Source: Trileptium ribeirensis
Taxonomy: Eukaryota; Nematoda; Enoplea; Enoplida; Thoracostomopsidae
Direction: 5' to 3'
Length of the DNA: 64,000 nt
NCBI GenBank assembly: GCA_030248225.1
Contig: JASANE010021011.1
Coordinates: 46,357-110,356 of the forward strand
Part shown: positions 1-12,375 of the stretch, in pieces
Position numbering within the stretch: the stretch's first letter is position 1
Layout: every line of letters begins with the position of its first letter
Notes under the pieces: generated by a model
What the model saw: the letters and a program-made list of their open reading frames with translations, nothing else
The model's database searches: none
What the model was told of the DNA's origin: nothing
Program-made: the position numbers and the translations under genes

Positions 1-89
1 AAGCATCGTAGAACAGAAATCAACATTTCATGAATTTTTTGCCAAAAGTTTCCTGGTGGCCGTTTTGAGATTAAAAGTGTAAAAAATCG

Positions 90-337
90 GATGATGCGAA
101 GAAAGCCGCTTTGGTCAAAAGCGATTGGAAGTGAATGTCGACGAGCTGCCAGAGTTTGATGCAAAGCGTAAAGCTGCACAATCTGAGGCACCTGCATTCG
201 CTGAAACAGTGGTGGAACATAGACAAAACTTAATTAAACGCGTTTTGATGAAACAATTTGATATTTGCATTACAATTTTATTTAGTTTCAATTTTCATGC
301 TTCAAATCTCCATAAATATCCATATTATAGAATTTGA
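90..337 (+). pseudogene. Possible exon remnant, Lys/Ala/Glu-rich
   Basis: An open frame from about position 113 reads QKRLEVNVDELPEFDAKRK and then a charged Ala/Glu-rich stretch before becoming AT-rich and ending at 337. Just upstream another frame (about 90-130) reads KKSDDAKKAALVKSDWK, similar in style, so the coding-like signal seems to change frame near 125. The composition is protein-like (charged, probably helical or coiled), but no family is recognised, no ATG starts it and no clear splice sites are visible. It may be the decayed edge of a gene or element lying mostly left of the window. Confidence 0.2.
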
Positions 338-718
338 GACTCACTGACCCGCGAGCACTCTGTTCGAAGTGTATTCAAACGGGCTCATGAGAGTTGAAAT
401 ACACTAAAACAACCATTTTTTGTATAAACGACTTATTTGGGTGGGTAGTATGGGATTGATTTAGTGTAATGTGGAGAAAACATCGGGTCCCCCGCTCTGA
501 ACAAGTCAGGTTCTGTGTTTGGGTTTTCATAGCTTGTAAAATGTGCCTATGAAGCTGAAATGCTGCAAAGCGGTCGTATAGTATCATTAGTTCAAACAGT
601 GTGCATGAGACTTGGCAATTCGTTTAGCTAAGCACTGTGTAGCTGTAGGGTTGCTTGCTGTCAGTTGCACAGCTACATAAAAAAACTTTCGGTCTTTCCC
701 TTATGTACCTCCCTCAGA
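338..718. other. No gene seen
   Basis: AT-rich sequence with short overlapping open frames on both strands. Nothing was recognised and no splice-flanked exon is evident. Confidence 0.5.
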
Positions 719-938
719 CCGAAATTGGTCCATTTTCACGGTACAGCGATATTTTTGGTACCATTCGACCTCGACCAGCTGGTTGAGTACACATTTCGCT
801 ATATTTGTGACCAAACTTTGTTTTCATTTCTACCTTGTTTTCAATTTTTTGGTACTCAATGTTACAAAAATTTTCTGAAGCACCTAAGTCTAATATTGCT
901 CAAATTATCACTGTGCCACAAAATTGACCAATTTCGGC
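719..938. mobile_element. Short inverted-repeat (MITE-like) element
   Basis: The left end at 719-746 (CCGAAATTGGTCCATTTT...) is the reverse complement, with a few mismatches, of the right end at 911-938 (...AAATTGACCAATTTCGG). The ~28-bp ends enclose about 160 bp with no coding capacity, which is the usual form of a small non-autonomous DNA transposon. I could not define a target-site duplication, so the superfamily is unknown. Confidence 0.5.
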
Positions 939-942
939 CCGG

Positions 943-2984
943 AGAGTAAAGAAAGAGACTTAACTTTTTCACCGAACTTGCATTTGCTAAGAGCTTAGTA
1001 TATTGGTATATCACGAGATGTGCTGTGCAAAGGAAACAAAGTGAAACGTGAAACACAGAGTGTTCGCAGCCTTCCAAAAAGCGGGGGAACTTTTAGATCA
1101 CCTTGTAATGTTTCTCGGAGGAATTTAAAATGTGAACAACAAAATTTTGTTTTATATGATATATATTTCTGTATTTTCAAGTGATTTAACTGTCGTTGGT
1201 TTGTTTGGGTCCAGGTTCAACATTTGGGGGCTAAACTGGTGTCCGGCGCTTTGGGCAGGTCGGTATACTCATGCGTATTAAAAAAGCTTGACCACAACCA
1301 CTCACTACTATATTTTGATGTTTGAAACTACACAGCTTTGCAGTACAGTGGATGGATCTTCACAAGTTTTTTATTTGATCACAAATTCAGTCTATTTGTG
1401 CCCATTCGTTAGCCGCTAAATGCCCGGACGACATCTTCCGGGTCAAAATCAGTCCCAAACGTGTCAAGGTCCCATTTTTTTAGTTTTGGCCATCTGTTTA
1501 TCTATCTTTCGTGACCTGTAACTCGAGATAGAGGGACTTCGTAGTGGCGATCACACAGAATCCTGTCATCGAGCGCTACAACTTTCCTGTTTTGTATTTT
1601 TTGTCAGAGTTACCATTTTCGAGCTATGAGCCAAAGATAAAAAATGCCCCAAAATGAAAATTTCAAAATTTTTACAAATAATATTTTTCTTATTAGGTGT
1701 GAACTATGGGATTATTATGGTTATTTAACCCGTGCAAATTTTGATTTCATTATTTTGACATTATAATGGTTGTGTTATTACCTCTACGAGACGCTGCCGG
1801 AGCAAAATTTGGTAAATTTTAGCACGAATAATAGTCAAATTTCGACAGTTTTCAATTATAGATGTATATAGCAATCGAACTTGACTATAGGTTTAGGGGT
1901 TTCTAGATACGACAAGAGTAACTGTATGTGCTTGCTATACATCAAATAAGCCAAGTCGTAGGGCCTTACTACGTAAAAGAGGCTCTTAAAATTTGTCATT
2001 TATAAATTTCAAATGTTTTTGTCTTTTTTGTCATTGGAAGAAATAAAGAGTTCTTCGGTTTCTGATATATGACTAAAGTGACTGTAGCGTTGGTTTTGAG
2101 ACATTTTCGGTGTATAATTGCTACCACGAGAAATTAAGCTTGCGTAGACACCTGAAATTGGAAGGACAAACTGGACAATAAGCACAGAGTAACCAAACTC
2201 GCTCTGTTTCCCTTCGCTTTGCGAATTACTGGTGGCGTTTCGAATGAATGAATGTTGAGCAGAAGTGGAAGAAATTTACCAGTCCCACAAACAAGTCTCG
2301 AACAAATGTTCAAAAAGTCCTCTAAAATTTTTCGAACAGTTTCATATAAAATTGATTACCTAGAGGTAGTATGCAATTTTGTTGTTGCATACGTTGCAGA
2401 GCTGGTGTTGTGTTCTTTTGTCTTATCGGGATTTCTTGATTTTGGCATTTTTAGCCATCTTATATGTGACCTCAACAACATCAACAATAAAAAAGAGAAT
2501 ACGCTATCTGATGAACCTGGTGTTCCTCAGCGAAAAACATTACGTAAGTTTGGTTTCATCTATAACTGATCGATAAAAGGCTACGTAAATGACGAGTATA
2601 CAATCATGGACAGAAATGAAAACATATTTTTCTCTCATTGTTCGCAAATAAATTAACAGTGATTCAATTTTTGTTGTTCGCGCAATTTTTGTTAAGCTTG
2701 ATGATAAAGTTGCTTTTATTTGTGCCCGTAACAACAGAAATCTGACTGATTTATCACTAACTGTGAAAATCAAAAATCTAAGAAATTCCAGGTTTGTCAT
2801 GTTGCTTATGATCGATAGGTTCAACATAATCAGAAAATGAAATTCAAGTAGTCAGTAGTTTTGCAACATGTAGGCACTGTTCAGAGCGTAGTGTTACGTA
2901 GTGGAGATTGTGTGTTGCAGGAGTGAGAGCTTTTAAATTCTGTCTGTGTGTGGAACCACTTAACCGATTTTCATGATCTTGGGC
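943..2984. other. Intergenic or intronic, nothing recognised
   Basis: About 2 kb of AT-rich sequence. The frame at 2252-2569 is hydrophobic and Ser/Asn-rich, without a good start context or a recognisable domain, and is treated as chance. No tRNA, tandem repeat or conserved exon was seen. Confidence 0.5.
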
Positions 2985-4840
2985 TCATTCGAACCGGCAT
3001 AGTCGATTCACCATGTAAATCCCCGAGCGTTTTTGATTTGAGGTCTGGTTCCGGGGTCAGAGGTCAAAATGAGGGTTTTTATCCCATTTTAGTACTCTTC
3101 ACGGAAGGAAGGTTATTTTTTCTATGGTTGATTTTATTTCATAGTAAAATGATAAATGTCGATGCCTCTTTTTTGTTTTCGATTAAGGCTCCGGTTCTGA
3201 AGTTCTGGGGTTTGAGGCGTGGCACCCTCGTGGTTCTTCGACCCAAAATTAGAACATTTGTTCTGACGTCCTAGGCGGCTTCAAAGTTTTACTTGGGTAT
3301 TTTCGAGCGTGGAAAACTCATTGCCGGTGTTGGTTTTCTATCGGTACGGGGGTATGACGCCCCGTGGTTCTGGGTCAGATGTCAAAATGAGGGGTTTTCA
3401 CCTCATTTTAGCACTCTCCACGGAAGTAAGGTTATTTTTATCTTAACTTTCTAATTTTTTTCTCTGATGATTTTATTTCATAGTGGCATGATAAATGCCG
3501 ATGCCTCTTGTTTGTTGTTCGATTAAGGCTCCGGTTCTGGTTCTCAAACTTTAATCAAAAACAAAGAAGAGGCATCGGCATTTATCATTTTACTATGAAA
3601 TAAAATCATCAGAGAAAAAAATTAGAAAGTTAAGATAAAGATAACCTTGCTTCCGTGGCAAATACTAAAATGGGGTGAAACACCCTCATATTGACGTCTG
3701 ACCCCAAACCATGGAGTGTCATACCCCAGTACCGATAGAACCATGGGTTACACAGCAAAACCAACATCGGCAATGAGCTTCCCATGCCCGAAAACTATCT
3801 GGTAAAACTTATCAGCCACCCAAGATGTCAGAACAAATTTTTAAACCGGTTTGAGGTATGGCACCCTCGTGGTTCCTCGACCCGAAATTTAAAAAAATTG
3901 TTGGTTACATCCTGGGTGGTTGAAAAGTTTGACTTGGGGTTTTGGGGCATGGAAAACTCATTACCGATGTTGGTTTTTCTTAGCGACCCATGGTTCCATG
4001 AGTACCGCTGTATGGTGCCCCATGGTTCGGGGTCATAAGTCAAAATGAGGGTTTTTACTCCATTTTAGTACCCTTTACGGAAGCAAAGTTATTTTTATAT
4101 AAATTTTCGAATTTTTTTCTCTGATAGTTTTATTTCACAGTAAAATGATAAATGCCGATGCCTCTTTTTTGTTTTTCGAATAAGGCTCCGGGTCTGGATT
4201 TATGGTGTTCGAGGAACGGGGGTGTGGCGCCCCAATAGTACCTAGACACAAAATTTAAAAATTTGTTCTGACATCTTGGGTGGCTGATAAGTTTTACCCG
4301 ATAGTTTTCGGGCATGGGAAGCTCATTGCCGATGTTGGTTTTGCTGTGTAACCCATGGTTCTATCGGTACTGGGGTATGACACCCCATGGTTTGGGGTGA
4401 GACGTCAATATGAGGGTGTTTCACCCCATTTTAGTACTCGCCACGGAAGCAAGGTTATCTTTATCTTAACTTTCTAATTTTTTTCTCTGATGATTTTATT
4501 TCATAGTACAATGATAAATGCCGATGCCTCTTCTTTGTTTTTGATTGAGGTTTGAGGTATGGCACCCTTGTCGTTCCTCGGCCCAGAATTCGAAACTTTG
4601 TTCTGACGTCCTATACGGTTGAAAATTTCACTTGGGGAGTTTTCGAGCATGAAAACTTATTGCCGGTGTTAGTTTTGTTCTGGCACCTATGGTTCCATGG
4701 GCGCGGGGTATTGCTCCACCATTGTTCCTCGACTCAAAATTCCTAATAATTTTACTATGACATCCAGGGAAGTTGATTGCTTGCACATAGAAGTTTTCGG
4801 GCTTGGGAAACTTATAGTATAAGGTTACCGGAGTTAGTTT
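2985..4840. repeat. Diverged ~340-bp repeat family, direct and inverted copies
   Basis: Blocks share a run of landmarks: a GTCAAAATGAGGG motif (3064, 3381, 4038; variant at 4408), then 'acggaag.aaggttattttt', 'tgataaatgccgatgcctctt', 'ggctccggttctg', and a TTTGTTCTGACGTCCT motif (3258, 4261, 4599; diverged at 3893 and 4750). Spacing between direct landmarks is about 318 to 370 bp. One copy, 3550-3846, is in the opposite direction. Short open frames here translate the repeat and should not be called genes. Confidence 0.85.
3550..4547. repeat. Large palindrome within the repeat cluster
   Basis: Segment 3550-3846 is nearly the exact reverse complement of 4247-4547. Shared landmarks include 'ggtttgaggtgaaacaccc'-type text, 'ggcatgggaagctcattgcc' and 'ttctgacatcttgggtggc'. 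The arms are ~300 bp and the ~400-bp spacer is itself a diverged direct copy of the same family. The arms resemble each other far more than the other copies do, so the inverted duplication looks recent. RNA read across it could fold into a long hairpin. Confidence 0.8.
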
Positions 4841-5299
4841 TGTTCTAATTTTGTGCGGTATTGTGTGGTAGCGCTATCGAAAGCTAATTGGCTGTGCACG
4901 CAAAGGCATAGGTGTACCTATGCTTCACTACGTCCTACAATTTCGATAGAGTTACTAGTCTCAGGATGTTCGAGCTCTGGCTATGTTTGATAATACTAAC
5001 ATTAGAACTCCGTGAAGTTGCTAGCTTGCTGCTTAATAAACGAACGAATTTGTCTGCAACATGGTGAAAGCGGCATTATCATATTTAAGCAGGAACTTTA
5101 TGGCGAATAAATTGAAAAGATGCGTATCTCTGCAGGCCGAGCGTTATTTTGTTTAGGATTCTGTTTTGTCATAAATAGTAGAAATATATGCAGTAGTAAT
5201 TAATTTTGTTATACGTAGTCGTTTTTTTACTATTACGATCATTTTTCATGTCTTCTCAAAATACCGGGGGGGCTAAAATTTTCCTGGTAAACCGCCACG
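4841..5299. other. No gene seen
   Basis: AT-rich spacer between the ~340-bp repeat cluster and the 177-bp-repeat element. Nothing recognised. Confidence 0.4.
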
Positions 5300-6250
5300 A
5301 AATTCTAAGGACCCCAGTATGGATAAACCAGTATTATAGGCCATTCCTGAATGCCCTGCACGCAGTACATAATCAGACAAATGAAGACAGAATGCAAGCT
5401 GCAAATAAATTTATTTACACACCCACAAGCCTATGCACTTCGCATTTTTCTTGCGGGTGCATAGAAAATAACTGAAATATATAGATGTGCAAGGTCCGTC
5501 GGCTAAGGGCGGGTAGACCTCCACCTCTTTTTTTAGTGTCGGACCCTCCAAGGCATATTTGCCCCACTCCCTGCGGAAAAACATTTTAGCAAAAACTTGG
5601 GTAAGATTGGCTAAAATTAGTAAAAGCTGGGGGAAAGTTAACTAAAATGTCTGCAGGAAGGGGTAAATATGGCTTGACGTCCGATGCTTATGGGGGGGCG
5701 GCAACGCCCATACTTCTCTATTAGCACTTATATTATCATATTGCCAGGAGGCGCTTGATCAAAATGCCCCTCCAGGCCTTCCCCACTTTGGATAACCCAG
5801 TGTTATACCCTGCAGCAACACACAACCAAAGAAATCTGACGTAGTACATTTTGGAAATCGATTTAGTCGATAAAACCCTTTAAACCCTGAAAAGGTTTCG
5901 CATTGGGGTCTAAAAAGCTTGGTGTTCAGCGTGCTTTATGACCTTGTAGACACAGGCTGTAATGTAACATCTCAATAAGACATTGAAATTGAAATTTGAA
6001 AATTACATTTTCTGGCAAGGGGTTGACGAAGCATGTTCGGGCTCACAGTGGCCCAGGCAGTGTTTACACAAAAAGTAATTCTCATCAAGTTGTAGACATC
6101 GATGAACTGAATCTAGCTAAAAGGTAATTAAATCTGTTTTTCGATTCGTGCGATGTATGTGCTGCAAAACACGTACCCATATGACAGATTTGGCAGAAAA
6201 TCTTTAAAACCAGTTTTTGATATTTTAATCCGGCAGATGGGGTGGAATAA
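5300..6250 (+). mobile_element. Diverged copy of the 177-bp-repeat element
   Basis: This segment parallels 35250-36190 in order. At 5318-5400 'ggataaaccag' followed by 'ccctgcacgcagtacataat' and 'gaagacagaat' match monomers at 35309-35410. At 5845-5905 'ttttggaaatcgatt...taaaaccctttaaaccc' matches 35771-35815. At 6090-6225 'gttgtagacatcgatgaactga' and 'agatttggcag...cttaaaacc' match 36018-36150. The copies are diverged, and this one is interrupted by a palindrome at 5538-5685. A short shared peptide VVD(I/L)DEL lies at 6091 and 36019. It is best read as two dispersed copies of one unclassified element with a satellite-like core. Confidence 0.6.
5538..5685. repeat. Imperfect palindrome (MITE-like)
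   Basis: The left arm 5538-5600 (GTCGGAC..., 'ggcatatttgcccc', 'cattttag') matches the reverse complement of 5622-5685 ('ctaaaatgtctgcag', 'ggggtaaatatggc', ...GTCCGAT). The spacer is about 20 bp. It sits inside the 5300-6250 element and is absent from the paralogous copy, so it looks like a later insertion. Confidence 0.6.
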
Positions 6251-6259
6251 ATAGCATCA

Positions 6260-7862
6260 CTTTTGCTATTTAATTTTACGTTTCAAAGTATCGTTTTCTA
6301 TATGACCTACTGTATCGCTTCCACAGTGAAATATGTCTCACTGCGGCTCTCTTGGTTGCAATTTGAATCATTTGCCCTTGCTATTACAACTCATTACTCG
6401 AACTGTCGAAGTAGTTGCTCGGCTAATACCATTGTGTTTGTCATTATGTAGTATTATATAGTTAGTTGGGGTACTTGTTTAGGATAAAACGAAAAACAAT
6501 ATGAGATAGACCATGCCATGCAATTTTTGCTAAATGTCTTGTTTCATGTTATCATGGCAAGTAAGTAGTAGCTAATTCCCGTCTTGATTTGGCCCGAAAT
6601 AAATTATTTTGTTTCTTGGTGAGCATAACTATGTGGTATCTAATGTCGCGGTTTTAGTAGCATAAATATTTGTGGACAACGGTGGAGACCAAAAAAAGGA
6701 CAACTTCTACGACCACTTAGCACGACAGTGCGCGGTCATACGAAAAAAGCCAACATCGTCATGGTCTGTGTCGGGCCTGAGGTGATCAGCCATTCGCCGG
6801 GGAAGGGGTAGAGGTGTCGGCAACCTGTCAGGAAGAGGCAGGAGGTTTGATTTGAGGGGTCCCTCTACATATATGAGCGAGCATACATTTGACGTTTAAA
6901 CATATGACGTGCCTTACGAATATATTTTATGCGATAATACAAATTTAACGTAAACATTTAACACGATGAGGATAAAGCTATTAGGAGCGAGCGTTATTGT
7001 TCCATTCAGCTAGGATCATCAATACTGCTAAATTGTTTCACTCATTATCAAGTCTACAGGTGCTAACAATAAAATTTGCTCAAATTTTGACCCGGAATTT
7101 TTTATTTACCTTTCAGCTCGTCATCTAGATTACTAGGCGTTTATTCCTGCTAATATATGTATTAAAAATTTCCGAAATAAATGCGAAGATACGAAATCTT
7201 TACCCACGCAAATATATATATTAATTTATTTACAAATATTGATATTCACTAACAAAATTACTGCGTTATCAAAAGTTAGTGCTAATTAGTTGAATTGCTT
7301 GAAATACTAACTTGCAATTGATTTACACCATGGTAAAAAAGGTTGAAAGCGTTATTACTATTTACAGTAACACGGCTAAGTTTTTGTGGAAATAGCAAAT
7401 CGATTGATTTTGGTTTAAAATAGCAAAATATAAGGATAGTTCACCTCTGTGTGCTAGTATACCCATACTGTCTTTAATATTCGGCCATTTAAGATATATG
7501 TGTCCAAAGATCGTCGTGCTACTGCGGGTAGGGGATTACAGTTAGCAGGTATCAGAATTATCACCATTCGCCCCAATTTATGCTCACACTTCAGTAATTG
7601 CGACTTTCAAATTGTTAAAATTTTCCACGCGTCTTCGGTGTGCCAGCAGAGGGGCGTTACCCTCTAGCGCTTAACCCTATAGGCAGCTATGGTTTTGTAA
7701 CAGAAATTAGCCGCTTTCGCCGAATACACGTTTTGCAATAAAATTTTACGAACTATATACAAGATATATTTATTGTGAATTTTAAACCTATATCTGGAAC
7801 ATTATTGTGACGGATACTGCCATTTTTATGAAGCTTATCTTTCCCTACAAATTACTAGGCAG
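6260..7862. other. No gene seen
   Basis: AT-rich sequence. A hydrophobic frame at 6263-6451 lacks support. Nothing else stands out before the exon-like piece at 7863. Confidence 0.4.
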
Positions 7863-8062
7863 TGGATGTGTTCATCTTTGAGCTTAGCAACTGGAGGCTC
7901 CAAATCTGTTTTGGAGCATTAATGTTCGGTGTTACTACAATGATAATCACGTCACTAGTATTACATTATGTCTTTACTATTCTAGATTACAAGAAAACAA
8001 AACTTGCTGACACTATAGCAATATTTGAAGATTTTCTGCACAAAATGGAGTCTTCTGACTAA
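7863..8062 (+). CDS. Possible terminal exon of a single-pass membrane protein
   Basis: An acceptor-like run (tttccctacaaattactaggcag) precedes an open frame starting DVFIFELSNWRLQICF. It continues with one convincing membrane segment (FGALMFGVTTMIITSLVLHY) and then a charged tail ending in LHKMESSD and a stop at 8062. The arrangement of short lumenal part, one helix and a cytosolic acidic/basic tail is plausible for the last exon of a small membrane protein. No matching upstream exon was found and the family is not recognised. It could be a chance frame; the splice acceptor and hydrophobic pattern are the only support. Confidence 0.35.
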
Positions 8063-8710
8063 GCTAACCAACATGAAAAGCAGAAATATTAATAAGCGTC
8101 GTTTTATTTAAAACGGTTTTATGTCATCTAAGTTGGCGAAAAATTTCTATGTAAGTTTCTAACTGGATGTTATAAAGATAGATTTAATAACAGATCCACA
8201 GTCCTTTAGTGTGAATGTGAGTGATTTTTATAAGTTCAGTCTATGTTTTTCAAATCGACGTCCACCAACTCCTATTTCCTCATTTTTTTACCAGCTGTAC
8301 ATGGTGATGTTTAAGATGGTGCTTGGACTGACCTTTCTTTTCCGTACTTAACCGGACTTCACAAGACTCAAATTTGCTATACGAGAGTGAGGGAGGAATT
8401 TACTTTTTGAAGAATAAACTGTTGGCGCAACATGATTAATATTAAATTATTAGCCGCAACGTTATAATAATTCAAAATGTATATTATAACGTTGGGATTC
8501 AAACATGGAAAATTACTTTTTTCCAGAGTAAACGTCCGTTCGTATCCGCTAATGTCCGGCAATGAATATTTTGAATCAGAAAGCTATTGAACATATATAG
8601 CTACTTCTTGTCAGGATTATGTGGTTATTTACGGGGAAATTAGTATTACCAGTTAGGCAATATTGTCAAGTACCTAAGTAAATCTGATACTTGACAGCAG
8701 TGTGGCCACT
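8063..8710. other. No gene seen
   Basis: AT-rich sequence with nothing recognised, lying between the membrane-exon candidate and the foldback element. Confidence 0.4.
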
Positions 8711-9844
8711 ACGGCAGTCCTGAATTGTCCGTGTCGACAGTAAGACATAATACGTTCGCTATTTTATTGGTCGAATGGATTGTCCGTGTCTACAGTAAGA
8801 CATAAAACGTTCGTTATTTTATTGGTCGAATGCGACAAAGCAACACGATTCGTCTCATTTTTATTGGATAAGGCGTTGCGTCTACAAAAGGTACACAAGA
8901 TAAGGTTAGCGACTGAATGATAATCCCATCTGGTATTTTAGCGTTCGCATTTGGCGCCAAATGTTTTTCTTAATTTTATAAGTTTGATTTTTGTAATGTT
9001 TCTGGGTGAACTTTTTTATGATTTTTTGGGAAAAACCACAGATGTCAAATGTTATAAGCGGCCCATTGATCGAAATGAATAATGATGCCTGAGGCAACGC
9101 AGCGCTCAATTATTTATTGGCATCAGCAGACCTGTCTGCCACAAACTAAAAGAATCCGTGATCTGTAAAGTGTGTTATAACCAGCGTGCACCCATCTCTG
9201 TTTTACCACATGTTCAACGTTTTTCGGTTTGCAAATACGTCAATCAGGGCCATTGCTAGCCAAACCGATTCGGAGTTTAGCTTATAGCGTGAATCAAACA
9301 TCGAAATTCGGCAACATTTCGGTTCCCTTTTACAAATGTAAGTCCTAACCTTTCCCCATACAAAAAAATGTTAATTCTACGCGCGCTCATGCTTAACCAC
9401 GGGTTTATATCTTAACTCGGCGGGAACCGACCGGACAGCCATCTTTAGTAGTCTTACCTGAATCTGGTTTCAATTTATCGGGTCATTAAACATCCGTTGA
9501 TACCACTGTATATAGTATGCCTTTTGTCTCCAAAAATATAAAAAGTTCACCCACAAACATTACAAAAAATCAAACTTATAAAATTAAGAAAAACATTTGG
9601 CGCCAAATGCGAACGCTAAAATACCAGGTGGGATTGCCAGTCAGTCGCTAACCTTATTTTGTGTACCATTTGTAGACACAACGCCTTATCCAATAAAAAT
9701 GAGACGAATCGTGTTGCTTTGTCGCATTCGACCAATAAATAGCGAACGTTTTATGTCTTACCGTAGACACGGACAATCCATTCGACCAATAAAATAGCGA
9801 ACGTTTTATGTCTTACAGTAGAACGGACAATCCAGGAGTGCCGT
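8711..9844. mobile_element. Foldback element with ~305-bp inverted arms
   Basis: The arms 8711-9019 and 9540-9844 are reverse complements with few differences. They begin ACGGCAGTCCTGAATTGTCC on the left; the right end reversed reads ACGGCACTCCTGGATTGTCC. Each arm starts with two copies of a ~55-bp subrepeat containing 'acagtaagacataa', 'cgttcg' and 'attttattggtcgaat' (8724-8778 and 8779-8832 on the left; mirrored at 9726-9835). The ~520-bp centre has no transposase. Flanking TA dinucleotides occur but no unambiguous target duplication. This is a non-autonomous DNA transposon with long structured ends; the superfamily is uncertain. Confidence 0.8.
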
Positions 9845-9853
9845 CGTACTTCC

Positions 9854-12127
9854 CTTTTCCATCCTTTTGTTTCTATGGCTGTAGATCTGCTGTCGTCCTC
9901 TCGCCGTGCAATGCGTTATCCCGCTGTTACTTCAGCCGCTTTTCCACAACTTACCAGGAACTCTCAACATCTAGCTTTGTATTATGTTGACTAGCTATCT
10001 TAAGGTCTGGTCGCACCAACGAATCTGCTGTCAGTCAGTTCGTGGGCTACCAAGCCGACTCTATAGATAGCTCCCAGTATCAAAGCATTTTAATTCATCC
10101 TTCAAAACGGGGTATGTTATGATTGCATCAGGGAACTTGCTATGACGTTTACGCATTTTAGTTTAACATCATTTGTATACATTATCTGTTTCAAAATAAA
10201 TAATTTCGTCGCATTGTCAAGTAAAAGAGTCTTGCTTGTTCATTTTGCTTTCAGCGTCCAGTTCAGTCTAGTTTTTATCAACTTGGATTGTTACAGTGGA
10301 AGATGGAAGACCCCTAATTTTGAATAGTTCTGTACAGTATTTTATTCATTTCTCACATATCCGAACACAAGGGTGCGTTAAAATTGTGATCAACTAAATA
10401 CCCTAAATTCATTGGATGTGTTCAGTGAGTATATATTTTATAAATTTTTAATTATAATGCAACAAAGTGCTTCCTATTTGTTTTCTCCATTCTAACAAAA
10501 CGAGTGACCTACCGACTGGTCAGCCAATCATCCGGTATGGCTATACATTTTTGCTGCGTTTGCAAACGCTGTGGCGAAAATTAAAGCAGTTGTGGATCAA
10601 ATCGTTTTCGAAAAGCCTCAGTAAAGCGGATACCTATGATATTGTTTCTGGACTTGCAAAATTAAGCTCGTGAGTCCTGAACTGTAAACACGTTAGTTCT
10701 TATCCATATTGTTTACTTTGGGGCAGACAATCGCAATATCGCATGCATCTTAAAATACTAAATATATTTTGACTGGTACTAATAAGTGCTTTAGTCCGGC
10801 TACCGCAATATATCGCCAGTAATTTATATCCTACTTCAAAATTTGACCACAAATTTAGAATTTGAATATAATATCCTACCTAAATATCCTTTTATTAAAC
10901 AGTAATCTTAGCATATTTCCGCAACCGTTAGGAACGTAACTACTTGGTTATTTGTCTTTGCTTTCACGAAATTAATGTTTAAGTAAGTAAAATTTTTCTA
11001 ATTCATTTTGGTTCAAACTTTTACAGTTATAACATGTCCATCTTAGCAATTCTTAATGAATAATTTTAATCCGGGCCAATTTGTAGTCGTTTATTGTTAA
11101 CCTGTATCAGCCCGATTGATAAAATAAGTCGTACAGAAGATGTCAAATTGCAGGGCACTCCAATTACTATTTTTTCCACTTTAGAAGCGGGAAAAATGAT
11201 AGCCCCCAGACATTATCCCATAATGCCATGGCGGCCGCAGGGACAGATTCCGAATGCATATGTAGAAAAAATATATAAAAATAACGTATTTGGTGAGAGC
11301 ATGAATGCATCGAATCTTAAAATTAATAACTTTTAAGATGCAGTCATGTTATCTGTTGCCAATAATCATTAATGATTACGCATTCATCAAAATTATATTC
11401 AGACACTAATCGTTGATTGTTAACCGGCATAATATTTGTCCTGACCGATGTCTTGACTTTTCAATTTAAATTAATTTATCATCCCAGTGCACGCTACATC
11501 CGCGGCTTTGGTCAACTTTAGCTATTAAAATATTCCTGTGGTTTAAGCAATACCCACAAAAAACGTCTGCAACAGTTTTGAAGGTATCACATTCTACCTA
11601 AGTATGTTAGTAACTGTCACGTTTTAGTTATATGGCTTAATTACTGCAGGTTGTAAGTGGCAGCACATTGAGATTTTAACTCTATGTTGTGTTTCAGTTG
11701 TATTGTAAATGTAAAGAGTATAGCGATTAAACTTTTTATCAAATGTTAACTAAACTTTCTAATTAAGATTCATGTGAACTATTAAAAATTATATTATTGC
11801 AGATTCTGTGGTGTAATGTGAAACCATTGTTGACGGGACGCACTGAAATATCAATACCGAAGAACTGTTGCAGGGTTCAAAACTTATTTTTAAGAACCAT
11901 GTAAAATTTTCTATAATTTCTTTAACTTGAGTGAAATATCTTAGAAAAAACTAGCCTAGATTTTAGGCTATATAAACTACTGAGGATTGGTTTCGATCAG
12001 CCACTATCACCGACTGCACTTTTTCTGACCTTAACTGGCATACGACATCTTGTTATGTAACACTATTCTAGCTATGTAGTATTAATACAAGCTACGAATT
12101 AGCGCTGATTCCGATATTAACAAAATT
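9854..12127. other. Mostly non-coding, two weak exon candidates
   Basis: AT-rich. Two stretches look slightly coding. At 10527-10619 a frame reads FAAFANAVAKIKAVVDQIVF between a possible acceptor (ctggtcag) and a donor-like gtaaag. At 11140-11285 a frame reads PRHYPIMPWRPQGQIPNAYV followed by EKIYKNN. Neither is recognised and the two cannot be joined with confidence. Confidence 0.25.
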
Positions 12128-12375
12128 TGGGGTTTATTTTGAGCAGCCGGGCTATATACTAAAATTTTCTATTGAGAGCACATGGGTACTCTACACTTTA
12201 GTAGTCTATTAAGAGCACCTGGGGTGCTCCACGTTGTTTGGGTTATTTAGAGCGGACGGGCTGCTCCTGCAAATTTCTTTTGGCAGCACAAGGATGCTCC
12301 ACATTTCTTTGGGTTATTGAGAACAAACGTGCTGCTCCAGAAAATTTCTCTTGAGAGCACAGGGTACTCAGATTA
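12128..12375. repeat. Minisatellite, about 80-110 bp unit, ~3 copies
   Basis: Repeated elements include 'gggttatt.agagc', 'cgggctgctcc', 'aaatttct.ttg.gagcaca' and 'ggtgctccac'. Copies start near 12130, 12239 and 12315 and differ by indels. No coding potential. Confidence 0.7.
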
